Assembly (NCBI GenBank): GCA_910587515.1 | Contig: CAJULW010000016.1 | Coordinates: 39,948-103,947, forward strand | Length of the DNA stretch: 64,000 bases | Direction of reading: 5' to 3' | From: an uncultured Duncaniella sp. | GTDB lineage: Bacteria; Bacteroidota; Bacteroidia; Bacteroidales; Muribaculaceae | Shown here: in pieces, positions 1 through 7,127 of the stretch | Position numbering within the stretch: the first letter of the stretch is position 1 | How the letters are laid out: every line of letters begins with the position of its first letter | Notes under the pieces: generated by a model | Told to the model about the DNA's origin: nothing | Database searches by the model: none | What the model saw: the letters and a program-made list of their open reading frames with translations, nothing else | Made by a program: the position numbers and the translations under genes

Positions 1-146
1 AACAGTCCGTATGGCGAAAGATCCATTTCCAACGCTTCTTCAGCGCTGTAGGCCATATCCACCTGATAACCTTCTTTTTCGAGATTATATTTAAGTATCT
101 CACAGATTGACTCCTCGTCGTCTATCACTAATAGGCGTGTACTCAT
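1..146 (-). CDS. Response regulator receiver domain, N-terminal fragment (cut by window edge)
   Basis: Reading the minus strand from the ATG at 146 gives about 48 residues that begin MSTRLLVIDDEESICEIL. LLVIDDEE is the beta-1 strand plus acidic pocket (two Asp followed by Glu) of a CheY-like receiver domain, and the next residues fit helix 1 and beta-2. Such domains accept a phosphoryl group from a histidine kinase. The phospho-acceptor Asp and the output domain lie outside the window, so whether it is OmpR-, NtrC- or LuxR-type cannot be told. The gene is transcribed leftwards, out of the window. Confidence 0.85.
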   Translation of the reverse strand, partial: MSTRLLVIDDEESICEILKYNLEKEGYQVDMAYSAEEALEMDLSPYGL

Positions 147-403
147 TATTCTATGGTTCAAATCAGATTTCTGGTTCAACAAATTTTATCCGGCCGCATA
201 GAAACCTAAACTTAATATCTTGACATGCGGCTTTGACGAGACCTAAAAGAAAACGTCCGCCATCTCACTCTTGGGTTATATGCAATGACATATCCCTATT
301 TAATGTTGCTAAATTACAACATTTTTTCATGCCATTCATGTTAATATATATTAAATCAAGATATGCCGTGAACTTTTCGGCACGACAACGGTTTTAAAGT
401 CAT
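147..403. other. AT-rich intergenic region, no gene seen
   Basis: This stretch lies between the divergent response regulator and the first small-RNA gene. No open frame with recognisable protein character was found on either strand, and no strong hairpin. It should hold the promoter of the response regulator, but no clear TAnnTTTG box on the minus strand was identified. Confidence 0.5.
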
Positions 404-420
404 AGTTACTATATTTGCAC

Positions 421-490
421 TGTGTTTTCATGGTATTAGATTTAAGGTTAAAGAACAAAAAGGCTGTCGCGATGACAGCCTTTAGTTTTT
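421..490 (+). ncRNA. Small RNA, paralog A (core plus terminator hairpin)
   Basis: A perfect -7 box TATATTTG lies at 410-417, so transcription should begin near 421. The RNA starts with the shared core (421-452, containing GGTATTAGATTTAAGG) and ends in a terminator-type hairpin: stem 459-468 with 474-483, loop GCGAT, then AGTTTTT. Predicted length is about 70 nt. There is no reading frame of note. Positions 404-490 match 2195-2281 at 85 of 87 bases. The two differences are partners in one base pair (A461-T481 becomes G-C), which argues that the RNA fold is under selection. Probable trans-acting small RNA. A leader of the SGNH gene is less likely, because the terminator lies before its ATG at 597. 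Start and end are predicted, not measured. Confidence 0.75.
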
Positions 491-596
491 ATATGCATCT
501 GCAACCCGACCATACCGGATTATCACTAAATTTGCAATACAAAAAAATTTGTCGACCCATACATCCACCTTAAAATCATCAATACCACCATTTAAA

Positions 597-2111
597 ATGA
601 ACACGAGATCCATATTATCCCCCATATTATTATCCCTTACGGCCACATCCGCAATTATAGCCAATGATTTGAGAGTGCACACCATCGGTGACTCCACCAT
701 GGCGGATTACGCAGAAAACACCACCCGGACCCGCGGATGGGGAGAAATGTTTCAAGAATTTTTCACCGATAGCGTCAGCGTCTTTAATTACGCCCGCGGG
801 GGACGCAGCTCCCGTTCCTTCTATGAAGAAGGCCTTTGGGACAAGGTAAGACACAACATACTACCGGGTGACTATGTCTTGATACAATTCGCACACAACG
901 ACGAAAAGGAAGGAGGTAAAGACGGTAATGACCTCAGGGGGACAGCTCCTTGGACCACATATAGATCATATCTCGAAAAATACATCGATGAGACAAGAGA
1001 TCTTGGAGGAAGACCCGTTTTGGTCACCCCTATCGTCAGAAGATATTTCGACAATTCGGGAAAAATCACCCCCAAAGGATGCCATGACCTCGGAAATGCC
1101 GATGACTCTATACTCAACTATGTAAGAGTCATGAAACATGTTGGCCGAATAAAAAACGCACCTATAGTCGACATGACAGCGCTCACCAAATCGTTCGTCG
1201 AAAGCTTAGGGCCCGACAGCACAATCAAAAAGATATACGTCCCGACTGACGGCACTCATACCCAGGCCACCGGGGCCGCGATCTATGCGTCCATCGCAGC
1301 GAAAGCACTTTCGGATCAAGGAATATTGGACGAATATCTTAATCCCACCCCGCCACTTGTGCTCAATCCGAGATCGCTCGATTTAGGCACGGTATATGTA
1401 GGCGACAAGACATCAGCATGTTTCGATGTCACCGGCCTTAAATTGTCTCCGAAAAAAGGTACTCTCACTTTGCGCGCTCCGGAAGGGATGGGCATTTCCG
1501 TTCAACCATACTCCGCTCCATCACGCGAGATATCTATCCCTTACGACAACGGATCACTCTGGAACACGTCTTTGTTTCTTCATTTCAATCCATTGTCGGC
1601 AGAGTCCGTCGAATCGGAAATCACATTGACAAACGGACATCATCGACGCTCAATTCCGGTTAAAGCAATCAGCCGCGAAATAAAAAATATGAAAGATACG
1701 GTCATCTATAACCCCCACACCCAGCTAAACGGGCTTAAAGAACAAAGCGGATTTTTCACCACTGAAACAGGCCTTTGGCCATCAGATATAGACGAGAGCG
1801 CAAACAGATATGTGGAACTAATCGTCCGAAACGACAACACTAAACAGCTGTTAGTACGCGAAATATCTCTCACGCTCGATGGCGCCCTGTCATATCGCAT
1901 CGCTTACGCCCGCGGAAAAGACTTCTATCCACGCACCGACCTGGCAGAATGTCAAAACAACAACAATCACACACGAAAACTGTCTGTGCCTGGTCAATAC
2001 GACTGTCAGCCCTCACGCAAATCTCCATATTCGTTTTTTTCCATGGAGCACCACTTCAGAAAAAAAGACATTCAAAATACGAAATGCACATATTACCGGG
2101 ATTTTGATTGA
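597..2111 (+). CDS. Secreted SGNH/GDSL esterase (rhamnogalacturonan acetylesterase-like, CE12 type), C-terminus frameshifted
   Basis: I chose the ATG at 597 because it opens a clean signal peptide (MNTRSILSPILL... ending ATSAIIA); the upstream ATG at 549 would bury it. Block I is GDSTMADY just after the signal peptide, block II is NYARGGRSS, block III is FAHND, and the Asp/His pair is in DGTHTQATGA. This GDSTxA arrangement is that of CE12 esterases, which deacetylate pectic sugars. After about residue 250 come beta-rich domains. The frame ends in a tail of poor quality at 2111. The +1 frame ends at 2115 and carries a convincing family-like ending (HIRFFPWSTTSEKK...ITGILIE). A one-base insertion between about 1960 and 1995, near the AAAA runs, would explain this. 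The gene lies between two near-identical sRNA copies. Its leader (565-586) resembles the sRNA-complementary leader motif. Confidence 0.8.
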   Translation: MNTRSILSPILLSLTATSAIIANDLRVHTIGDSTMADYAENTTRTRGWGEMFQEFFTDSVSVFNYARGGRSSRSFYEEGLWDKVRHNILPGDYVLIQFAHNDEKEGGKDGNDLRGTAPWTTYRSYLEKYIDETRDLGGRPVLVTPIVRRYFDNSGKITPKGCHDLGNADDSILNYVRVMKHVGRIKNAPIVDMTALTKSFVESLGPDSTIKKIYVPTDGTHTQATGAAIYASIAAKALSDQGILDEYLNPTPPLVLNPRSLDLGTVYVGDKTSACFDVTGLKLSPKKGTLTLRAPEGMGISVQPYSAPSREISIPYDNGSLWNTSLFLHFNPLSAESVESEITLTNGHHRRSIPVKAISREIKNMKDTVIYNPHTQLNGLKEQSGFFTTETGLWPSDIDESANRYVELIVRNDNTKQLLVREISLTLDGALSYRIAYARGKDFYPRTDLAECQNNNNHTRKLSVPGQYDCQPSRKSPYSFFSMEHHFRKKDIQNTKCTYYRDFD

Positions 2112-2128
2112 GTAGCACCACCGCCTCT

Positions 2129-2151
2129 GAAATTTTTTTGAAAAAAATTTC
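2129..2151 (+). terminator. AT-only hairpin downstream of the SGNH gene
   Basis: GAAATTTTTTT is followed, after a central G, by AAAAAAATTTC, giving about ten A-T pairs around a three-base loop just after the SGNH stop codon. It could end transcription weakly. It lacks the GC stem of a classical terminator, so the call is tentative. Confidence 0.35.
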
Positions 2152-2211
2152 ATTTCCCATGAACCATTTCAAAACATCCGATGTTATAAAGACAAGTTAC
2201 TATATTTGCAC

Positions 2212-2282
2212 TGTGTTTTCATGGTATTAGATTTAAGGTTAAAGAACAAAAGGGCTGTCGCGATGACAGCCCTTAGTTTTTC
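2212..2282 (+). ncRNA. Small RNA, paralog B
   Basis: The -7 box TATATTTG is at 2201-2208 and the shared core starts at 2212. The terminator hairpin pairs 2250-2259 with 2265-2274 around the loop GCGAT, followed by AGTTTTT. It matches paralog A at 85 of 87 positions (2195-2281 against 404-490), with one compensated base-pair change (G2252-C2272 here, A-T in A). Two very recent copies flanking one gene suggest a local duplication and a site for recombination that could delete the esterase gene. Same proposed function as paralog A. Confidence 0.75.
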
Positions 2283-2365
2283 CTAACCAAATCCATGGCA
2301 AGCAATATTAACGACAATATATGCCCGATAGACGAAACAAATTTTTAATGACAAAGAAAAAAGCC

Positions 2366-2396
2366 ACCCCGAAAATTCAGGATGGCATACTCTCGT
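2366..2396 (-). terminator. Terminator of the tRNA-Arg gene
   Basis: On the minus strand GCCATCC pairs with GGGTGGC (one G-T pair) around a short loop and is followed by six T, only a few bases downstream of the tRNA 3' end. A classical factor-independent terminator. Confidence 0.7.
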
Positions 2397-2399
2397 TTG

Positions 2400-2473
2400 T
2401 GACTCATACAGGATTCAAACCTGTAACCTTCTGATCCGTAGTCAGATGCTCTATTCAGTTGAGCTAATGAGCC
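2400..2473 (-). tRNA. tRNA-Arg (anticodon ACG)
   Basis: The minus strand folds into a full cloverleaf. The acceptor stem is GGCTCAT with ATGAGTC (one G-T pair) and the discriminator is A at 2400. The D arm contains AGCTCAACTG. The anticodon stem TCTGA/TCAGA encloses the loop CTACGGA, which places ACG at positions 34-36. The T arm has the GGTTTGAATCC core. ACG reads CGN arginine codons once A34 is deaminated to inosine. No CCA is encoded. A TAnnTTTG box lies 13 bases before the 5' end and a terminator follows, so this is a single-gene unit. Confidence 0.95.
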
Positions 2474-2485
2474 GTTTTGTGAGTG

Positions 2486-2493
2486 CAAAGTTA
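2486..2493 (-). promoter_or_regulatory. Promoter of tRNA-Arg (-7 box TAACTTTG)
   Basis: On the minus strand TAACTTTG matches the Bacteroidota -7 consensus TAnnTTTG. TTTG at 2513-2516 lies 19 bases upstream, as expected for the -33 box. Transcription would start a few bases before the mature tRNA. Confidence 0.75.
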
Positions 2494-2622
2494 CCACTTT
2501 ATTTCGAACATACAAAATTTTCGGCCACTTTTTTTATCCACACAACACTACCGGCACTTCAGACGTTAGATAATTGACTCTCCACGTGACTTTCATTCAC
2601 CATATTGCCTATCCGATTACCA

Positions 2623-3426
2623 ATGCCAGATCTTTCAGTAATACTCGTCGCCCTTCTTCTTACGCTCATAGCCGGACTTTCGACCGGCATAGGGGCAATG
2701 CTTTCATTTTTCACCAAGCGTACAGACACACGCGTGCTCGCTGGCGCACTCGGACTCTCGGCCGGAGTTATGGTCTACATTTCGTTCATGGAACTCATGC
2801 CACAGGCCGAACTTGGTCTGGCAACCATATTTCCACGCCACTGGGCCAAAGCCACAATGCTCCTCGCATTCCTCGGTGGCATAGCACTCATAGCCTTTAT
2901 CGACTATCTCGTGCCTGAAGACGAAAACCCGCACGAGACACATTCACTGTCGGAACTTACCGATCGTTCCGGGAGCCACCACCTGAAACGCACCGGCACA
3001 ATGCTCGCTCTTGCGATCGGCATCCACAATTTTCCCGAAGGCATGGCCACTTTCATTTCGGCTCTCGACGGACTTGATGTCGCCCTTCCAATAGTAATAG
3101 CCATAGCGATACATAATATTCCTGAAGGAATAGCTGTCTCCGTACCGATCTACCATTCAACAGGCGACCGTCGCAAAGCTTTCCGGTATTCCATATTATC
3201 GGGACTTGCAGAACCCGTAGGCGCACTTGTCGGGATGGCATTTCTATTACCATTCTGGTCTCCTGCCGTCAACGCTATATGCCTCGCCTCTGTAGCAGGC
3301 ATAATGGTATACATCGCTTTTGACGAGCTGCTTCCGAGCGCGGAAAGCTTCGGGCACCACCACATTTCATTGATAGGCGTAATCCTCGGAATGGCACTGA
3401 TGGGAGGCACGATCATTCTCCTATGA
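2623..3426 (+). CDS. zupT: ZIP-family zinc transporter ZupT
   Basis: This 267-residue membrane protein should import Zn2+ (and possibly Fe2+ or Mn2+) across the inner membrane. It has about eight hydrophobic segments and a short His-bearing cytoplasmic loop near residues 110-125. The two family signatures are seen in full: IHNFPEGMA in one helix and IHNIPEGIAV in the next, which form the bimetal centre. Length is typical of ZupT. The ATG at 2623 (MPDLSVIL) is preferred over an in-frame TTG six codons earlier. The 3' end overlaps the convergent HAD gene by 14 bases. No metal-responsive operator was recognised upstream. Confidence 0.93.
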   Translation: MPDLSVILVALLLTLIAGLSTGIGAMLSFFTKRTDTRVLAGALGLSAGVMVYISFMELMPQAELGLATIFPRHWAKATMLLAFLGGIALIAFIDYLVPEDENPHETHSLSELTDRSGSHHLKRTGTMLALAIGIHNFPEGMATFISALDGLDVALPIVIAIAIHNIPEGIAVSVPIYHSTGDRRKAFRYSILSGLAEPVGALVGMAFLLPFWSPAVNAICLASVAGIMVYIAFDELLPSAESFGHHHISLIGVILGMALMGGTIILL

Positions 3427-4291
3427 AAGCAGCGCGGTCTACTTCAAAGCATTTCATCATATCACGTGCGACAGACGAATCAGTATTCGGCCCTATGACC
3501 CTCGCGGCCGCCTCTTTTACCTCCGGCAACGCATTACTTACAGCAACCGCGTCGTCAGCGACACCAAACATCGGAATATCGTTCAAATTGTCACCATAGA
3601 CCGTCACACGCTCAGCCCCGATACGTGTCGAAAGCCGTCTGACCGCCGCAGCCTTGCTCACTCCCGAAGCAAAAAGTTCGAGAAAAGCGATATCCTTATT
3701 GAATATGTCACGATAGCATGAAACAGAAAGCCGCGGATCAAGACGCAAAACACCGGCCACTTCCTCGACCAAACCGGCAATTCCCATCGCGAAAACGAGT
3801 ATAGTACCTTCACGCGGCACAAAGCAGACGTCATCCTTTTCAAAGATAAAACGTTTTAAGACAAGCGACCTACGTTCCTCATAAAACCCACGCTCAAATG
3901 CGTTCATCTCCTCGCGATGAAACACATCAAGCTCACCGTCTTCACCCAACACATATACAAAAGGGCACAATCCTTTGGCTGCAAACAAAGCCAAAGCATC
4001 CGCTACAGCGCCTAAAGACGGATAGACAGGATCGACATAACGTTTTGACGACCGATCCCACAAGGCCGCTCCGGTCATCACTATAGCCGGAATGTCTGTA
4101 CGTGTCGCCTCCATCAGAACCTCGACACTCGCAGGAGTCCGAGCGGTAGCCACCGTCACAGGAACACCCTCACGCGACAAAGCCGAAATAATATCCGAAC
4201 TCTCACCGCTGACCCGGGAATCGCTACCGAGAAGTGTCCCGTCCATATCCGTCACAAACAAATGCCTTCCAGGCTCAATGCCACTATTCAT
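3413..4291 (-). CDS. HAD-superfamily phosphatase, Cof type
   Basis: A 292-residue cytosolic hydrolase of the Cof/YbiV group, whose members dephosphorylate small phosphorylated sugars or cofactors. Motif I is VTDMDGTLLGSD (nucleophile and general acid Asp), motif II is TVATARTP, the conserved Lys lies in GVSKAAAV, and motif III is VYGDNLNDIPMF. The long cap between about residues 80 and 190 is of the C2 type. The substrate cannot be read from the sequence. It converges on zupT with a 14-base overlap of the 3' ends and has its own promoter box at 4353-4360. Confidence 0.9.
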   Translation of the reverse strand: MNSGIEPGRHLFVTDMDGTLLGSDSRVSGESSDIISALSREGVPVTVATARTPASVEVLMEATRTDIPAIVMTGAALWDRSSKRYVDPVYPSLGAVADALALFAAKGLCPFVYVLGEDGELDVFHREEMNAFERGFYEERRSLVLKRFIFEKDDVCFVPREGTILVFAMGIAGLVEEVAGVLRLDPRLSVSCYRDIFNKDIAFLELFASGVSKAAAVRRLSTRIGAERVTVYGDNLNDIPMFGVADDAVAVSNALPEVKEAAARVIGPNTDSSVARDMMKCFEVDRAAFIGE

Positions 4292-4352
4292 CGTCTATAG
4301 TTTATAAATTTCCAATAATTATAAATCAAAATATCAATCAGCACCATATCCG

Positions 4353-4360
4353 CAAAGTTA
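4353..4360 (-). promoter_or_regulatory. Promoter of the HAD gene (-7 box TAACTTTG)
   Basis: A perfect TAnnTTTG box on the minus strand, about 60 bases upstream of the HAD start codon. No clear -33 box was seen. Confidence 0.6.
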
Positions 4361-4540
4361 CGACAAAACCTTAATTCCACACATCCACAACAACACACAG
4401 ATAACCCATTTTGACTATCCGGCATGGCTGTTATCTTATTTTGACCACTACGTACGACCGATTTACCGACTTTTGGCTAAATATTGTTAAAACACTATCT
4501 ACAGCAACGTATATTCAAATATTAATCTTTAAATTTGCAT

Positions 4541-4615
4541 GTGTGTTTTTCATAGTATTAGATTAAGATAAAGGTTTAAAAAGGAAACAGGATGTCGTGA
4601 GACATCCTGTTTTTA
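4541..4615 (+). ncRNA. Small RNA, diverged paralog C, upstream of pyrE
   Basis: The -7 box TAAATTTG lies at 4530-4537. The RNA begins GTGTGTTTTTCATAGTATTAG, clearly related to paralogs A, B and D. It then diverges in the part that is invariant in those three: GATTAAGATAAAGG replaces GATTTAAGG. The terminator is strong: 4585-4596 pairs perfectly with 4601-4612 (AAACAGGATGTC arm), capped by the GTGA loop, then T-rich. pyrE has its own box at 4700-4707, so this is an independent RNA rather than a pyrE attenuator. If the core is the seed, C should have a different target set. Confidence 0.7.
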
Positions 4616-4699
4616 TTTCCCAATCAAGGAAACATAGCCTTACACCTCAGATTTAAGAAACGTAAACTAAAAAAAGTTGCATTTCGCCAAGGGAAATTT

Positions 4700-4707
4700 T
4701 AATTTTG
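4700..4707 (+). promoter_or_regulatory. Promoter of pyrE (-7 box TAATTTTG)
   Basis: TAATTTTG matches TAnnTTTG, and GTTG at 4676-4679 sits 20 bases upstream as a -33 box. It gives a leader of about 45 bases before the pyrE ATG and lies beyond the terminator of small RNA C. Confidence 0.7.
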
Positions 4708-4754
4708 TAGTCGATTATTCATCAATCCATTTTTCATTTCCACTATAAATTTCA

Positions 4755-5411
4755 ATGAAACATCTTGACCTTATCCTTGCCGAGAAGCTCCTGAAAATCA
4801 GCGCAATCAAACTTCAGCCTGAAAATCCTTTCGTTTGGGCTTCAGGATGGAACTCACCAATTTACACGGATAACCGCAAGACATTGTCGTATCCCGATGT
4901 CCGCAATTTCATAAAGGTCGAGCTGAGCCGCATTATCCTGGAAAACTTCGGCAATGTAGACGCGATAGCAGGTGTAGCCACCGGTGCTATAGCTCAAGGA
5001 GCACTCGTGTCCGACAATCTTGGTCTTCCATACGTCTATGTCCGCTCGACGCCTAAAGACCATGGTCTTGAGAATCTCATCGAAGGAGATTTGCGTCCCG
5101 GACAGAAAGTAGTCGTGATCGAAGATCTTGTTTCAACAGGAGGAAGCAGCCTGAAAGCCGTGGAAGCCATACGCAATGTAGGATGCGAAGTAATCGGAAT
5201 GGTGGCCATATTCAGCTATGAATTCCCTGTAGCAACAAAACGCTTCAAGGACGCAAACGTCAATCTGATAACACTTTCAAACTATTCAGCCCTTATAACC
5301 GCAGCACTTGAAACCGGATTCATCCGCGAAAAAGACGTTGCCACGCTGAAAGATTGGCGCAAGGATCCATCTCTTTGGATTCCTGCCACCACATCGCCCG
5401 AATCGGAATAA
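4755..5411 (+). CDS. pyrE: Orotate phosphoribosyltransferase
   Basis: Converts orotate and PRPP to orotidine 5'-monophosphate, the fifth step of pyrimidine synthesis, in the cytosol. The PRPP-binding signature VVVIEDLVSTGGSS is at residues 119-132. The flexible catalytic loop is represented by KDHGLENLIEG (101-111), and VATGAIAQGA (74-83) binds substrate. At 218 residues it has normal length. It stands alone among pyrimidine genes here. A diverged small RNA ends 140 bases upstream and a hairpin terminator follows, so it is probably monocistronic. Confidence 0.95.
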   Translation: MKHLDLILAEKLLKISAIKLQPENPFVWASGWNSPIYTDNRKTLSYPDVRNFIKVELSRIILENFGNVDAIAGVATGAIAQGALVSDNLGLPYVYVRSTPKDHGLENLIEGDLRPGQKVVVIEDLVSTGGSSLKAVEAIRNVGCEVIGMVAIFSYEFPVATKRFKDANVNLITLSNYSALITAALETGFIREKDVATLKDWRKDPSLWIPATTSPESE

Positions 5412-5441
5412 AACCATAACAAAACCGACTTACGATATATC

Positions 5442-5488
5442 AAGCCACCGTTCCGGACTATTACAATGCGGGAAAGGTGGCTTTCTTT
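5442..5488 (+). terminator. Terminator after pyrE
   Basis: GCCACC-G-TTCC at 5444 onward pairs with GGAA-A-GGTGGC ending at 5481, with one mismatch, followed by TTTCTTT. It separates pyrE from the SRPBCC gene. Confidence 0.6.
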
Positions 5489-5523
5489 AGCAAAACTTTT
5501 TAATAACCGTCAAAACAATTCAA

Positions 5524-5943
5524 ATGGCCACATATTCAGGAAAAGCAGTGACGCTTCCGCGCCCCATCCGACAGATATACGAAAAAATCTCTGACCTCAG
5601 CCAGTACCGTGATCTCGTCAATCAGCTGCCAGAAGAACAGCGCGCGCATCTTAACGGTGTCATCTTCGAAGGCGAATCCATAAAAATGGACGCTCCGGCC
5701 ATAGGCCAACTCATATTCCGGATCAGCGACCGCACGCCCTTCACTCATGTAGGCTTCACGGCCGAAGGATGTCCCGTTCCACTCGCTCTTAACATCGACC
5801 TTAAAGAAACCGATGCCGACTCGACACAGTTGACACCTTCTATAAAAATCGAAATACCACCCATGTTGCGCCCTTTCATAGGAAACAAGATACAGGAAGC
5901 GGCCGATAAGTTCGGAGAAGTGTTCACTTCAATATTCAAATAG
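5524..5943 (+). CDS. SRPBCC-fold protein (START/polyketide-cyclase-like)
   Basis: A 139-residue soluble protein without signal peptide. The opening (sheet, then a PRPIRQIYEKISDLSQY helix) and the long C-terminal helix (NKIQEAADKFGEVFTSIF) fit the helix-grip fold of SRPBCC proteins, which hold hydrophobic ligands. No catalytic residues can be assigned and the ligand is unknown. It follows pyrE after a likely terminator and is followed after 7 bases by the Rieske-like lipoprotein gene, with which it probably forms a two-gene unit. Confidence 0.7.
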   Translation: MATYSGKAVTLPRPIRQIYEKISDLSQYRDLVNQLPEEQRAHLNGVIFEGESIKMDAPAIGQLIFRISDRTPFTHVGFTAEGCPVPLALNIDLKETDADSTQLTPSIKIEIPPMLRPFIGNKIQEAADKFGEVFTSIFK

Positions 5944-5950
5944 AACGAAT

Positions 5951-6457
5951 ATGAAATCTCTCCTCAAGCAATTTGCTGTTGTCGCAGCGATTACCGCGAC
6001 AACAGCGGCATGTGACTCCATTGACGATTCAAGAATACCATACGCGGAGGTCCATCTGACCTTCCATACTGTGGGCGACTGGAATATACACGGTGTAAAA
6101 GGCGACGCTGCCGACTGGCAGACATATATATTCAATGACCGCGAACGCGTCCCCTTCGACTTTCCATACACAGCCCTCGACCGCACGGGATTCGGAGGAA
6201 TACTGCTTGTCACCGATGTTCTCGGAGATCTCCACGCATACGATCTGGCTTGTCCATACGAAGCCCGTCCGACTGTCAGGATAAATATTCCAGACGGAGA
6301 GACATTTGCACGATGCCCCTCATGCGGAAGCACATTCGACATTTTTATGAACCACGGAAACCCGCTGTCAGGGCCGGCGGCCGACCGTGGATATGGACTC
6401 GCCCGCTATTCGGTGGTTTCAGGCGGTGCGACAGAATATCGCGTCATCACAAGATAA
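5951..6457 (+). CDS. Rieske-fold-like lipoprotein with altered cluster ligands
   Basis: 168 residues. The N-terminus is a lipoprotein signal with the lipobox ending at Cys21 (TTAAC). The C-terminal half follows the Rieske pattern: a first ligand loop at Cys101 (CPYE), a second loop at Cys122 (CPSCGSTFD), then PLSGPA, which is usual after the second loop of Rieske proteins. A true Rieske protein has C-x-H and C-x2-H. Here the first His is Tyr103 and the second is Cys125. Only three Cys of the site remain, so it may bind Zn2+, an unusual Fe-S cluster, or nothing. It would sit on the periplasmic side of a membrane. The 8-base spacing suggests cotranscription with the SRPBCC gene. Confidence 0.7.
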   Translation: MKSLLKQFAVVAAITATTAACDSIDDSRIPYAEVHLTFHTVGDWNIHGVKGDAADWQTYIFNDRERVPFDFPYTALDRTGFGGILLVTDVLGDLHAYDLACPYEARPTVRINIPDGETFARCPSCGSTFDIFMNHGNPLSGPAADRGYGLARYSVVSGGATEYRVITR

Positions 6458-6514
6458 CGAGACAAAACTTATCTCAAAAACAGCCGACCCTATCCGTTAC
6501 TTTAATCCCAGTGG

Positions 6515-7096
6515 TTACACTTCCTTCTTTTCAAGCGCGAAATATTTCCATAAAGGAGCCGCCATCAACGATTGTTTCATCCCGTCATCGATAAGCAATT
6601 CCCTCACTTCCTCCTCTGTCAGAATCTCGACTTTTATATCCTCGGTCGCATCGAGATGCTGTCCGCTGATAAGCTCTACGCCACGTGCGACAAAACTATA
6701 GGTAAGATTGTTCTGACTTCCGGGATTAGCCGATATCACCATATTGAGTTCCCAATCGCCACCACCGAAACCTGTCTCTTCGAGCAGCTCACGCTTTGCC
6801 GCTTCAAGCGGGGTTTCTCCCTCTTCCGCTACTCCGGCACAAAGTTCAGTGGCAACGATGCCGAGACCATGGCGATATTGCTTTACCATCACGAAATCCC
6901 CATCTTTCGTCAAAGCGATCACATTTATCCACGTCGGATATTCAAGCACATAATATTCAGGATATATGACTCCGTTCGGGAGTTTCACGGTGTCACGTCT
7001 TACTGTAAGCCACGGCCTGCGGTGAAGATATTCGCTCTCCACAATCTTCCACTTCATTTCGTCGCCATCACAGGCCTCAGAGAATTCTTTATTCAT
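6515..7096 (-). CDS. Nudix hydrolase (ADP-ribose pyrophosphatase-like)
   Basis: 193 residues from the ATG at 7096, preceded by AGGAAAT. A start 14 codons later (MKWKIVESE), where many relatives begin, is also possible. The Nudix box is complete: GVAEEGETPLEAAKRELLEETGF fits G-x5-E-x7-REUxEExGU, so Mg2+ binding and hydrolysis of a nucleoside diphosphate linkage are expected. Overall resemblance is to ADP-sugar pyrophosphatases. It is the last gene of a probable unit with recQ upstream (31-base gap). Confidence 0.88.
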   Translation of the reverse strand: MNKEFSEACDGDEMKWKIVESEYLHRRPWLTVRRDTVKLPNGVIYPEYYVLEYPTWINVIALTKDGDFVMVKQYRHGLGIVATELCAGVAEEGETPLEAAKRELLEETGFGGGDWELNMVISANPGSQNNLTYSFVARGVELISGQHLDATEDIKVEILTEEEVRELLIDDGMKQSLMAAPLWKYFALEKKEV

Positions 7097-7127
7097 ATTT
7101 CCTATTATATTCAATAACACCAAAGCA

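Noticed and set aside
4541..4754. Copy C as a transcription attenuator of pyrE
   Set aside because: pyrE has its own -33/-7 pair at 4676-4707, after the hairpin, and no pyrimidine-sensing run is seen.
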